This document shows positions 54,027 to 62,379 of a DNA stretch of 64,000 nucleotides, in pieces. The position numbers were made by a program, and so were the translations under genes. The first letter of the stretch is position 1. Each line of letters begins with the position of its first letter. The stretch is from Olleya marilimosa CAM030 (GTDB lineage: Bacteria > Bacteroidota > Bacteroidia > Flavobacteriales > Flavobacteriaceae). The stretch spans positions 277,205 through 341,204 of the forward strand of contig NZ_KI912443.1 of NCBI RefSeq assembly GCF_000518485.1. Reading direction: 5' to 3'. The notes below the pieces were generated by a model. It was given only the letters and a program-made list of their open reading frames with translations, searched no databases and was not told the DNA's origin.

Positions 54027-54797
54027 TTATTGTTTTTTATAAACGACAGGTATAATTTCGCCTTTTGCTAAGCAGTATTTTTCTATCGCTTTCGCGGAAA
54101 GTTTGCCAGTATAATCTACTTCATTGACCATAAAACCAATGTCTCTTAGTTTATTAAAGTAGTCGTAGCCATATACACGTACATGATCATATTGACCAAA
54201 AATTTCAGCACGTTCTTTTTTATCAGTAATACTATCGTCCTCAAAAGTGGTTTGTCTACTTAAATCTTGCGGAATTTGAAATATGCCATAACCACCAGGT
54301 TTCATAACACGATATAACTCTTGCATAGCTTTAGTGTCATCAGGAATATGTTCTAGCACGTGATTACACAAAATAATATCATAAGTGTTATCCTCAAACG
54401 GAAGATTACAAATGTCTGCTTTTACGTCTGCAATTGGAGATAGTAAATCTGTTGTTGTATAATCAATATTGTCTAAGGCTCTAAAGCGTTTTAAAAAACA
54501 TTGCTCTGGTGCAAAATGTAGTACCTTTTTTTGATTTGTAAAAAAATCGGTTTCGTTTTGTAAGTATAACCATAGTAACCTATGGCGCTCTAAACTTAAG
54601 GTGGAAGGTGACAAAACGTTATTGCGTTGTGTGCCATAACCATATGGTAAAAAGCTTTTAAAGCTTTTGCCATCAATTGGGTCTGTAAACGTATTTCCTT
54701 TTAAAAAAAAAGCTAGAATAGGACGCACTACGTAACTAAGCCTTATTAGTAAAGGTCTAGGTATTAGGTTTAATATAAGTTTAAATAGTTTTTTCAA
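54027..54797 (-). CDS. SAM-dependent methyltransferase
   Basis: 256 aa class I methyltransferase. An N-terminal helical part, then VLHFAPEQCFLKRF (SAM-binding loop, non-canonical), DYTTTDLL, CNLPFEDNTYDIILCNHVLEHIPDD (motif IV, about 135-160) and MKPGGYGIFQIP. Substrate unknown; the LHFAPE form is common in Bacteroidota cell-envelope contexts. It carries one CGCTTTCGCGGAA element. 5 nt from the DUF3050 gene. Confidence 0.85.
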   Translation of the reverse strand: MKKLFKLILNLIPRPLLIRLSYVVRPILAFFLKGNTFTDPIDGKSFKSFLPYGYGTQRNNVLSPSTLSLERHRLLWLYLQNETDFFTNQKKVLHFAPEQCFLKRFRALDNIDYTTTDLLSPIADVKADICNLPFEDNTYDIILCNHVLEHIPDDTKAMQELYRVMKPGGYGIFQIPQDLSRQTTFEDDSITDKKERAEIFGQYDHVRVYGYDYFNKLRDIGFMVNEVDYTGKLSAKAIEKYCLAKGEIIPVVYKKQ

Positions 54798-54802
54798 AGG
54801 AC

Positions 54803-55582
54803 TTAAGCTTCAACTGCTTCGTGTGCTGTTATTAAGTTGTAAATACCATCCCATAATCCAATACGATAATTTAAAGCTTGTTTAGAAATTTCTAAAACAT
54901 CTTCCCATTTATTGGTGTCATCACCACAAAGTTCTTCAATCATTTTTAAAGATAAAGGTCCATGCTCATCACCATCTAACTCGATATGACGATTTAAATA
55001 ATAGGTTAGTTTGCTATAGGTATCTTGATTTGTTTTAGATTGATTTATAATCTGAAAAAACATATCAGGTATTACATCTTCACGACCAAAAGTAAATGCA
55101 GCTGCTATTTTATGGGCTTGATTTGTTTCAATAATTTTGAATGTAAATAGTACAAACGCTATAGTTTCAGGATTCAATTGGACTTTGTTTAAAGCCTGGT
55201 TAATTGAAATTCCTTGTTGTAAACAGGAAATTAAATGATGAATTTGAGTGGTATTAGCTTCAATTTGTTGCATTGCTTCCAAATACATTTCAAAGTGGCT
55301 TTTTGCTTCGCCTAACTCATTTACATCACTTTCTTCACCCAAAACTATTTCATTTATAAATCTAGCAGTGGATGGATTTGCAACCGGAACCCAAGGTAAT
55401 GTTGTCGTTGTTAATTTATTTTGAAGCGCTTTTAGTAGCGACATAAAATCCCAAACAGCAAACACATGTTGTTCCATAAACAGCTTAACATCTTCAATGT
55501 TAGCTAAAACAGAATATAATTTGTGAGTATTTAATGCTTGTCTTAAAGGCTGAAGTTGATCTTCTAAATAACTAATGGACAT
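54803..55582 (-). CDS. DUF3050 family protein
   Basis: 259 aa, all-helical, with HVFAVWDFMSLLKALQ, TLPWVPVANPSTARFINEIVLGEESD, HFEMYL and YLNRHIELDGDEHGPLSLKM. The spaced His and Glu residues recall haem oxygenase-like di-iron folds, but no activity is established. Between map and the methyltransferase, 9 nt and 5 nt away. Confidence 0.85.
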   Translation of the reverse strand: MSISYLEDQLQPLRQALNTHKLYSVLANIEDVKLFMEQHVFAVWDFMSLLKALQNKLTTTTLPWVPVANPSTARFINEIVLGEESDVNELGEAKSHFEMYLEAMQQIEANTTQIHHLISCLQQGISINQALNKVQLNPETIAFVLFTFKIIETNQAHKIAAAFTFGREDVIPDMFFQIINQSKTNQDTYSKLTYYLNRHIELDGDEHGPLSLKMIEELCGDDTNKWEDVLEISKQALNYRIGLWDGIYNLITAHEAVEA

Positions 55583-55591
55583 CTTTATATT

Positions 55592-56410
55592 TTATAAAAC
55601 TAATGGGTTTTGTCTAAACTCGTCTTCTTCATTGCTAACAATTCCTAAGGCATCATAGATGTATGCAAAGGTCGATAACAACTCAGGTTTACCATCTACG
55701 ATAGCAACATCGTGCTCAAAATGTGCACTTGGTTTACCATCTAATGTTGTGATGGTCCAACCATCTCTATGTTGTTTAATACGTTGTGTACCAAGATTAA
55801 TCATAGGCTCAATAGCCACAACCATCCCTTCAATAAATTTTTTACCACGACCACGTTTTCCGTAGTTTGGCATTTCTGGGTCTTCGTGCATTTTAGTTCC
55901 TAAACCATGACCTACTAACTCGCGTACAACACCATAGCCATGATCTTCGCAATATTTTTGTATGGCATAACCAACATCACCAACGCGATTACCAACTTTA
56001 AATTCTTTAATACCAACGTATAAAGACTCTTTAGTGACTTGTAATAATTTTTCGGTTTCTGGGTCTATTTCGCCTACAGCAAAAGTATAAGCATGATCAC
56101 CATAATATCCATTTAAAATAGAGCCACAATCAATAGATATAATATCTCCATTTTCTAAAGGTGTATTATTTGGAATACCATGTACCACTTGAGAGTTTGG
56201 ACTCATGCACAAGGTGTTAGGAAAATCATATAATCCTAAAAATCCTGGTACAGCACCTAAATCTCTGATGTGTTCTTCAGCAATTTTATCTAATTGTAAA
56301 GTGGTAACACCTGGTTTTACAGCTTTTGCAACTTCACCTAATGTTTTAGAAACAACTAATGCTGCTTCGCGCATTAACTCTATTTCTTCTTTTGTTTTTA
56401 CTATAATCAT
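55592..56410 (-). CDS. map: Methionine aminopeptidase type I
   Basis: 272 aa from ATG 56410; an upstream in-frame ATG would add seven non-conserved residues. Removes the initiator Met. Metal ligands are visible in SIDCGSILNGYYGDHAYTF (two Asp), ELVGHGLGTKMHEDP (His), AIEPMIN (Glu) and FEHDVAIV (Glu region). It heads a four-gene minus unit and has a perfect -7 TATATTTG at 56436-56429. Confidence 0.95.
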   Translation of the reverse strand: MIIVKTKEEIELMREAALVVSKTLGEVAKAVKPGVTTLQLDKIAEEHIRDLGAVPGFLGLYDFPNTLCMSPNSQVVHGIPNNTPLENGDIISIDCGSILNGYYGDHAYTFAVGEIDPETEKLLQVTKESLYVGIKEFKVGNRVGDVGYAIQKYCEDHGYGVVRELVGHGLGTKMHEDPEMPNYGKRGRGKKFIEGMVVAIEPMINLGTQRIKQHRDGWTITTLDGKPSAHFEHDVAIVDGKPELLSTFAYIYDALGIVSNEEDEFRQNPLVL

Positions 56411-56428
56411 GGTTAAAAAAAATATGTG

Positions 56429-56436
56429 CAAATATA
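56429..56436 (-). promoter_or_regulatory. -7 element of map
   Basis: TATATTTG on the minus strand, 18 nt before the map ATG. Confidence 0.45.
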
Positions 56437-56532
56437 CTTAAAATAAACTGCTTATTTTATTTTGAGGACATGACATTTAGCAGGTTTTAAAGTATTTTGA
56501 TGTATTATTTTTGTACTCTAAATTTTAAAATT

Positions 56533-57804
56533 ATGTTTACATCAGTCACAGCAGAAGACGCTGTAAAAGTTATAAAATCTAATGATCGTGTTTATATTCA
56601 GGCTGCAGCAGCTGCACCTCAGTCGTTAATTCAGGCAATGACTAAAAGGCATGAAGAGTTAAAGCATGTAGAGGTTTGTCACTTACATACCGAAGGAGAA
56701 GCACCTTACGCTAATCCAGAATTAAAAGATAGTTTTCATGTTAATTCATTTTTTATTGGAAAAAACGTTAGACATACTTTAAGAGCAGGCAATGGATCCT
56801 ACACACCTGTTTTTTTAAGTGAACTACCTGTATTGTTTAAAAGAAACATTATTAATTTAGATGTGGCTTTTATACACGTATCTGTACCAGACAAACATGG
56901 ATATTGCTCTTTAGGTGTTTCTGTTGAAGCGACTTTAGCAGCAATTGATAATGCAACAACGGTTATTGCGCAAGTAAATAAATTTATGCCAAGAACACAT
57001 GGAGCAGGTATTATACATGTGTCCGAAATTGATACGTTTGTAGAAAGCCATCAGCCTTTACCAGGACATAATATGGTTTTACCCAATGCTATAGAAAATA
57101 CTATTGGTGATTATGTGGCTAATTTAATAGAAGACAGAAGCACCTTACAAATGGGAATTGGATCTATTCCTAATGCTGTACTTACAAGATTAACAAATCA
57201 TAAAGATTTAGGGTTGCATACCGAAATGTTTTCTGATGGTGTTATTGATTTAATTTTAAAAAATGTAATAAACGGAAACTATAAAGCTATTAACAGAGGA
57301 CGTGCTTTGTCTACCTTTTTAGTAGGATCACAACGTTTGTATGATTATGTTGATGATAATCCTTTTGTTGAAATGCGTGCATCAAATTATACTAATGATG
57401 TATCAATTATTAAACAAAACCCTAAAATGGTAGCTATTAATAGTGCAATAGAAGTTGATGTTACTGGTCAAGTTTGTGCAGATAGTATTGGTGCACATAT
57501 GTACTCTGGTGTAGGAGGACAAATGGATTTTATTAGAGGTGCATCTTTAAGTGATGGTGGAAAAGCAATTATAGCACTACCATCGGTTACTAAAAATGGA
57601 ATTAGCCGAATTGTCCCAACATTAAAACCTGGAGCAGGAGTGGTTACAACACGATCGCACGTGCATTATGTGGTTACAGAATATGGTGTTGCTAATTTAT
57701 ATGGAAAAACCATAAAAGAACGTGTAAAAGCATTAGTTAATATAGCACATCCCGACCATCGAGAACTTATTGATAGACAGTATTTTGATTTAATAAAGTA
57801 CTGA
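56533..57804 (+). CDS. Acetyl-CoA hydrolase / CoA-transferase family protein
   Basis: 423 aa from ATG 56533; a longer frame adds residues without homology. A class I CoA-transferase of the acetate:acyl-CoA type: MGIGSIPNAVL, catalytic-loop HTEMFSDGVIDL (Glu about 240) and GVGGQMDFIRGASLSDGGKAIIALPS in the C-terminal half. It moves CoA between short acyl-CoAs and acetate or hydrolyses acetyl-CoA; substrate not determinable. A TATTTTTG -7 lies about 20 nt upstream. It converges on the next gene with 2 nt between. Confidence 0.9.
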   Translation: MFTSVTAEDAVKVIKSNDRVYIQAAAAAPQSLIQAMTKRHEELKHVEVCHLHTEGEAPYANPELKDSFHVNSFFIGKNVRHTLRAGNGSYTPVFLSELPVLFKRNIINLDVAFIHVSVPDKHGYCSLGVSVEATLAAIDNATTVIAQVNKFMPRTHGAGIIHVSEIDTFVESHQPLPGHNMVLPNAIENTIGDYVANLIEDRSTLQMGIGSIPNAVLTRLTNHKDLGLHTEMFSDGVIDLILKNVINGNYKAINRGRALSTFLVGSQRLYDYVDDNPFVEMRASNYTNDVSIIKQNPKMVAINSAIEVDVTGQVCADSIGAHMYSGVGGQMDFIRGASLSDGGKAIIALPSVTKNGISRIVPTLKPGAGVVTTRSHVHYVVTEYGVANLYGKTIKERVKALVNIAHPDHRELIDRQYFDLIKY

Positions 57805-57806
57805 TT

Positions 57807-58208
57807 TTAAAATTTAAACCAACCTTTTTTCTTTGGTTTAGGTATTTGGGGAGTGTCATTAGTTAACATCTGATAGATTTCTCCCCAACCTAATATACCA
57901 CCTATATTACGGTCGTCAATAAAAAGGTCTGCGTTGATTTTTCTACTTACTTCATTATTAAAGGTTTCTTCAGGAAAACTTTGGTTTACAGCATAAAAGG
58001 TAATCCCATTATCATTACAAAAAGTTACAGCTTCATCTAACTTTTTACCATGTCTGTAAGTCCATAAAATTAATCTGTGACCATCAGCTTGTAAACGTTT
58101 TAAAGTTTCAAAAGCAAAAAGACGTGCTTCACCAATGCCTGGATAAGCGTCTTCTACTATGGTACCATCAAAATCTACTGCAATTATAAGTCCTTTAGAA
58201 AGCTTCAT
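57807..58208 (-). CDS. HAD-superfamily hydrolase (BT0820-like)
   Basis: 133 aa single-domain HAD phosphatase. Motif I VDFDGTIVED (about 12-21), motif II region LILWTYRHG, and motif III/IV NADLFIDDRNIGG. The nucleophile Asp12 and acid Asp14 are present. Capless and small; substrate unknown. Confidence 0.88.
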   Translation of the reverse strand: MKLSKGLIIAVDFDGTIVEDAYPGIGEARLFAFETLKRLQADGHRLILWTYRHGKKLDEAVTFCNDNGITFYAVNQSFPEETFNNEVSRKINADLFIDDRNIGGILGWGEIYQMLTNDTPQIPKPKKKGWFKF

Positions 58209-58310
58209 TTAATATAAAAATTGAATTCAAAAATACAATAATTATTGGTAAAGTAAAGGGTAATCTTAATAGTGGTACTTCAATTAATGAAACTCAAAAT
58301 TAATTAAATT

Positions 58311-58360
58311 GGAGTTCTCGATACACTTTTTTCGTGCCTCAAAAAGCACTCGAACTGACG
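58311..58360. repeat. Intergenic hairpin repeat of flavobacterial type
   Basis: GGAGTTCTCGATACAC...AAGCACTCGAACTGACG: arms AGTTC (58313-58317) / GAACT (58352-58356) and CTTTTT (58326-58331) / AAAAAG (58341-58346). Sequences of this form recur between genes in many flavobacteria as far as I remember. The same 375-nt gap (58209-58583) holds another pair, CCTCTTT (58408-58414) / AAAGAGG (58463-58469), and the gpmI terminator; no gene is visible. Confidence 0.5.
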
Positions 58361-58524
58361 TATGAGTAGAATAAGGTGTATTATAAATTGGGTTGTTTTT
58401 TAGCTTTCCTCTTTTTTTAAGAGCAGTATGATTTTTTCTTTCACTTTAAAAGAAATAAAAAGAAAGAGGAGTTAAGTAATACTAAGACATTATAAATGTT
58501 TGATTTAGTTTTAATTTTTGAAAC

Positions 58525-58561
58525 AAAAAAAACGTCCTATCGATTATAATAGAACGTTTTT
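58525..58561 (-). terminator. gpmI terminator
   Basis: AAAACGTCCTAT / ATAGAACGTTTT imperfect stem; read on the minus strand it ends in a run of eight T. Confidence 0.75.
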
Positions 58562-58583
58562 GATATTTAATATTGAATTTTTG

Positions 58584-60101
58584 CTACACTAAGCTATGAC
58601 AAGTCATTGCTTTTGGTTGTTCTACACCCATTAATTTTAGTATAGTTGGAGCCATATCTCCTAAAACACCATCTTTAATTGTTTTTAATTCTTTATCAAT
58701 TAAAATAAGTGGTACTGGATTAGTTGTGTGTGCTGTATTTGGAGATCCATCAGGATTAATCATTGTTTCGCAATTACCATGATCGGCAATTAGTAGTGTT
58801 GTATAACCATGTGCTAAAGCAGTAGTGACCACTTTTTCTACACATTTATCTACAACCTCACAAGCTTGAATTGCAGCAGACATTGATCCTGTATGACCTA
58901 CCATATCTCCATTTGCAAAATTTAAACATACAAAGTCTGTGGTTTCTTTCTCTAATTCTGGGACTAATGCATCTGTTAATTCAAACGCAGACATTTCTGG
59001 TTTTAAGTCATAAGTAGCAACTTTAGGCGAATTTTTTAAGATGCGACTTTCTCCTTTAAAAGGTGTTTCTTGTCCTCCAGAAAAGAAAAATGTCACATGA
59101 GGATATTTTTCAGTTTCAGCAATTCTTATTTGTGTTTTGTTATGCTTTTCTAATACTTCACCTAAGGTTTCAGTAATGTTGTCTTTGTCAAAAATGACTT
59201 TTATTCCACTAAAGGCATCACCATAATTGGTCATTGTGACGTAGTACAAATTTAATTTATGCATGTTTTGCTCATGATGGTCGTTTTGGTATAACGCATC
59301 TGTTAACTCACGTCCACGATCCGTCCTAAAGTTAAAAAAGATAACCACATCGTCTTCTTTAATGGTAGCTAACGGAAGGCCTTCAGCATTCGATTTTATG
59401 ATTGGCTTAATAAACTCGTCAGTAATATCTGTATCATAATGATTTTGCACACTTTGTGGTAAGTTATTAGATAGTTCTCCTGTTCCATTAACTAAAGCAT
59501 CGTATGCTAATTTAATGCGTTCCCAACGATTATCACGATCCATAGCATAGTAACGACCTGTTAAACTAGCAAGTTTAGTGTTAGTGTTTAAAGTGAAATC
59601 TTCTATATCTTGAACAAATCCTTTTCCTGATTTTGGATCCACATCACGACCATCTGTAAAGGCATGTATAAATGCATTTTTTACGCCTGAAGCTTCAGTT
59701 GCAGTAATTAGTCCTTTTAAGTGGTTAATGTGGGAGTGTACTCCACCATCACTTAATAATCCTAAAAAATGAACGTTTTTATTTTCCGCTTTAGCGTAAT
59801 TAAAAGCGTCAATTAATACTTGTTCTTGTGCTAATGTATTGTTATCAATTGCTAAGTTGATTTTTGCTAAATCTTGGTATACAATTCGTCCTGCACCTAA
59901 ATTCATATGACCAACTTCGCTATTACCCATTTGACCTTCAGGTAAGCCAACGTGTAAACCATCTGTACGTAATTGTGCGTTTGGGTAATTATGATATAAA
60001 CTATCTATAAAAGGTGTGTTAGCATTATCTATTGCAGAGACTTTTGGGTCAGGAGATTTTCCCCAACCATCTAAAATCATTAAGATTACTTTTTTGTTCA
60101 T
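58584..60101 (-). CDS. gpmI: 2,3-bisphosphoglycerate-independent phosphoglycerate mutase
   Basis: 505 aa di-manganese enzyme of glycolysis. LMILDGWG at the N-terminus, catalytic Ser in GQMGNSEVGHMNLG (about 58-71), FNFRTDRGRELT, FFFSGGQETPF, NFANGDMVGHTG and IADHGNCE carry the metal and phosphate ligands. Full length. A perfect -7 TATATTTG lies at 60129-60122 on the minus strand. Confidence 0.97.
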   Translation of the reverse strand: MNKKVILMILDGWGKSPDPKVSAIDNANTPFIDSLYHNYPNAQLRTDGLHVGLPEGQMGNSEVGHMNLGAGRIVYQDLAKINLAIDNNTLAQEQVLIDAFNYAKAENKNVHFLGLLSDGGVHSHINHLKGLITATEASGVKNAFIHAFTDGRDVDPKSGKGFVQDIEDFTLNTNTKLASLTGRYYAMDRDNRWERIKLAYDALVNGTGELSNNLPQSVQNHYDTDITDEFIKPIIKSNAEGLPLATIKEDDVVIFFNFRTDRGRELTDALYQNDHHEQNMHKLNLYYVTMTNYGDAFSGIKVIFDKDNITETLGEVLEKHNKTQIRIAETEKYPHVTFFFSGGQETPFKGESRILKNSPKVATYDLKPEMSAFELTDALVPELEKETTDFVCLNFANGDMVGHTGSMSAAIQACEVVDKCVEKVVTTALAHGYTTLLIADHGNCETMINPDGSPNTAHTTNPVPLILIDKELKTIKDGVLGDMAPTILKLMGVEQPKAMTCHSLV

Positions 60102-60121
60102 TTTATTAGATTTTGTTTATA

Positions 60122-60129
60122 CAAATATA
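60122..60129 (-). promoter_or_regulatory. -7 element of gpmI
   Basis: TATATTTG on the minus strand, about 20 nt before the gpmI ATG, directly after the terminator of the upstream unit. Confidence 0.45.
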
Positions 60130-60135
60130 AAAACA

Positions 60136-60159
60136 AAAGTCCTGCGATTGCAGGACTTT
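60136..60159 (-). terminator. Terminator of the GNAT-M15-M48 unit
   Basis: AAAGTCCTGC / GCAGGACTTT perfect 10-bp stem with a four-base loop; T-rich on the minus strand. Confidence 0.8.
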
Positions 60160-60181
60160 AAAGCTTATTTACTATAACGTT

Positions 60182-60946
60182 TTAGTTAAGACTATACTTT
60201 TTAATAGACGCTCTAATATGCTCTATACGGTTGTCTGGATCAGGATGTGTGCTTTGCATTTCTGGTTGTCTGTTAGGTCCTGCTGCACGTTTTAAAATTT
60301 CCATTACATCTATCATTTCTTCAGGATTATAGCCTGCACGAAGCATAAATCGGACACCTAAATCATCGCTTTCTAATTCGTCATCACGACCATTGGTTAA
60401 TAATTTGGTCATTCCGTACTGTTGAATAAATCCACCAGCATCAGCACCTACAGATCCTGCTGTAGATAACCCTTGCCACAATTCTGAATTAGCAATACGT
60501 TCGGCACTGTGTTTTCCTAAAACGTGACCAATTTCGTGACCTAAAACGCCAGCTAATTGGTCTTCGTTTTCTAATTGAGAAAATAAGGCATAGGTTATAA
60601 AAATTTGTCCTCCAGGTAATGCAAATGCATTAATAGTGTTAGGATCTGCTAACAAATGGAATTCGTATTTATAGGGTGTATCTTTAGCAATACTGTTGTT
60701 TACTAGTTTGTTTCCAACATTGTCTACTAAAGCTTGATAATTTTCATTTGGATATAAACCACCATGTTGAGCAGCCATTTGATCACGACTTTGCAAACCC
60801 ATTTGGATTTCTTGATCAGGAGTCATGGATATGGCTTGTTTTTTACCTGTGTATGGATTTATTTCTTGTTGACTACAATATTTAAAGCCAAAAAAAGCAG
60901 CAATACATAAGCCTATTAGAAGTCTTCCTTTTAAGTTTCCTCTCAT
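60182..60946 (-). CDS. M48-family zinc metallopeptidase
   Basis: 254 aa. N-terminal hydrophobic segment (LLIGLCIAAFFGFKYCSQ), which may be a lipoprotein signal ending at Cys. The zinc motif HEIGHVLGKH (about residues 133-142), with a distal Glu in ELESDDLGV, matches periplasmic LoiP/BepA-like proteases in envelope quality control. The STHPDPDNRIEHI segment near the C-terminus is also typical. Third gene of a minus-strand unit. Confidence 0.9.
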   Translation of the reverse strand: MRGNLKGRLLIGLCIAAFFGFKYCSQQEINPYTGKKQAISMTPDQEIQMGLQSRDQMAAQHGGLYPNENYQALVDNVGNKLVNNSIAKDTPYKYEFHLLADPNTINAFALPGGQIFITYALFSQLENEDQLAGVLGHEIGHVLGKHSAERIANSELWQGLSTAGSVGADAGGFIQQYGMTKLLTNGRDDELESDDLGVRFMLRAGYNPEEMIDVMEILKRAAGPNRQPEMQSTHPDPDNRIEHIRASIKKYSLN

Positions 60947-60972
60947 TATATTATATAAATTAATGTTACAAT

Positions 60973-61701
60973 TTACAAAAGTTCTGGGTTAATATCTAAA
61001 ATATTTTGAGAGATGTATTTGTTAATGAAATCTGCTGTAAATGAGTCGATTCCTGATAATCCTTCAGTTTTTAATATTTCAGAAATATTTAATTTTTTGT
61101 AAGCTTTTAAATATGTAGCAGAAAGTGCTTTATAGCTAAAATGCCAAGGTTCGTATTTAAAACCTTTGCGATTAGCATTATCTGTATACACCAAATAAAA
61201 TCCATAAGTTGAAGCATTTGTGTCCATCCATTCTTTTAGCTTGCAATATGGACCATTATTGTGATAGTTTTTAGGTAATAAAACGTTTTTTGGTTGCTTA
61301 ACATTGGTTTGGTATATGTCAATATCTGTTCCCCAATGATGACGAGATGTCCCAGGAATTGTAGAGTATTCTATTATTTTTTTGATGTTATCAAGATCAG
61401 ATAATCCTTTTGCTTTGTTGTTATTAAATTTGCGTTCCCAAATGCGTTTTTGATGTGCAAAACTTCTATAACTTGAAATTGCACCAATACTAATTCCGTC
61501 TTTTAATGCTGCTACTTGCATTTTTTTAAATGATAGCTGTGCTTCTTCTCTTAATTTATAACCGTTGCCAAATAATTGAGGGTTACCTTTTCCTATTAAT
61601 TCTTGTTCAGAAATAGTAGATTGGTTAAATGCGAATTGTGGTATTGTAGCAATTAAAATTAAACTAAAAGCTATAAAGTTTAATAATGTGTTTTTTATCA
61701 T
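60973..61701 (-). CDS. M15-family D-alanyl-D-alanine carboxypeptidase (VanY-like)
   Basis: 242 aa with a signal peptide (TLLNFIAFSLILIATIPQFAFN). Zinc ligands in SRHHWGTDIDIY (His, Asp) and EPWHFSY (His), as in VanY/M15B enzymes that trim peptidoglycan stem peptides. SSYRSFAHQKRIWERKF is a further family signature. It overlaps the GNAT gene upstream by 4 nt and precedes the M48 gene by 26 nt. Confidence 0.9.
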   Translation of the reverse strand: MIKNTLLNFIAFSLILIATIPQFAFNQSTISEQELIGKGNPQLFGNGYKLREEAQLSFKKMQVAALKDGISIGAISSYRSFAHQKRIWERKFNNNKAKGLSDLDNIKKIIEYSTIPGTSRHHWGTDIDIYQTNVKQPKNVLLPKNYHNNGPYCKLKEWMDTNASTYGFYLVYTDNANRKGFKYEPWHFSYKALSATYLKAYKKLNISEILKTEGLSGIDSFTADFINKYISQNILDINPELL

Positions 61702-62171
61702 TTTAAAGATTTATGCATGACGTAATGTGGGCCAACTTCTGGGATGTCAAAAATTTCTCCAATAGTTTCAAATCCGTTATTCTTATAAAAGTCTAAAGCT
61801 ACTATTCTTGCGTTAAACCATAATCTATCAACTTGTTTGGTTTTTAAAAAGTCTACACCAAAATTTAAAAGTTGTTTACCAAAATGCATGCCTTGATAAT
61901 TATCTAATACACCCATAGCACGTAGTCTATATTGTTTTGAATCGTTAAATAATGTAGAATGATCTGACACAAAAGTGCAAACTGCAACTAGTTTGTTTTT
62001 GAAATATAATCCAAAATGAAAGGTGCTTTCTAGATCATCTTGGTCTATAAAGCAAGCTTCAATTGGTTTGCCTTGTCTTAGTACAGCATGTCTTATGGGA
62101 ATAGTATCAATACCAGCAATTGGTTTTATTACTAAATCTTGATTTTGTGTCTGATTTAAATTATCAAGCAT
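61698..62171 (-). CDS. GNAT-family N-acetyltransferase
   Basis: 157 aa. The acetyl-CoA-binding segment RLRAMGVLDNYQGMHFGKQLLNFGVDFL (about 85-112) is the GNAT motif A, and FYKNNGFETIGEIFDIP the C-terminal part. Substrate unknown. First gene of the unit with the M15 and M48 peptidases. Confidence 0.88.
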   Translation of the reverse strand: MLDNLNQTQNQDLVIKPIAGIDTIPIRHAVLRQGKPIEACFIDQDDLESTFHFGLYFKNKLVAVCTFVSDHSTLFNDSKQYRLRAMGVLDNYQGMHFGKQLLNFGVDFLKTKQVDRLWFNARIVALDFYKNNGFETIGEIFDIPEVGPHYVMHKSLK

Positions 62172-62322
62172 AAAGTTTTAACTCTTTTTTTATTAAAATT
62201 ACACATCAAAATTAATCTATTTTAAACAAAACTTTAGCAATATTTGTAGTCTATAGATTAATTGAAAGTTAAATATGGACTTCGGTATTTAGTAATTTTT
62301 TGGCCTTTATAAAATAACCCTA

Positions 62323-62350
62323 CGTATAAGTTTAATTATCACGAAGGGTT
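62323..62350. terminator. Weak hairpin after the T9SS type B gene
   Basis: AACCCT / AGGGTT arms around 62327 and 62345, in the 208-nt gap between the minus-strand gene ending at 62380 and the GNAT gene. May end transcription of the upstream gene; the T-tract is short. Confidence 0.35.
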
Positions 62351-62379
62351 AATTTTTAATTTATATTAATTGTAAAGGT

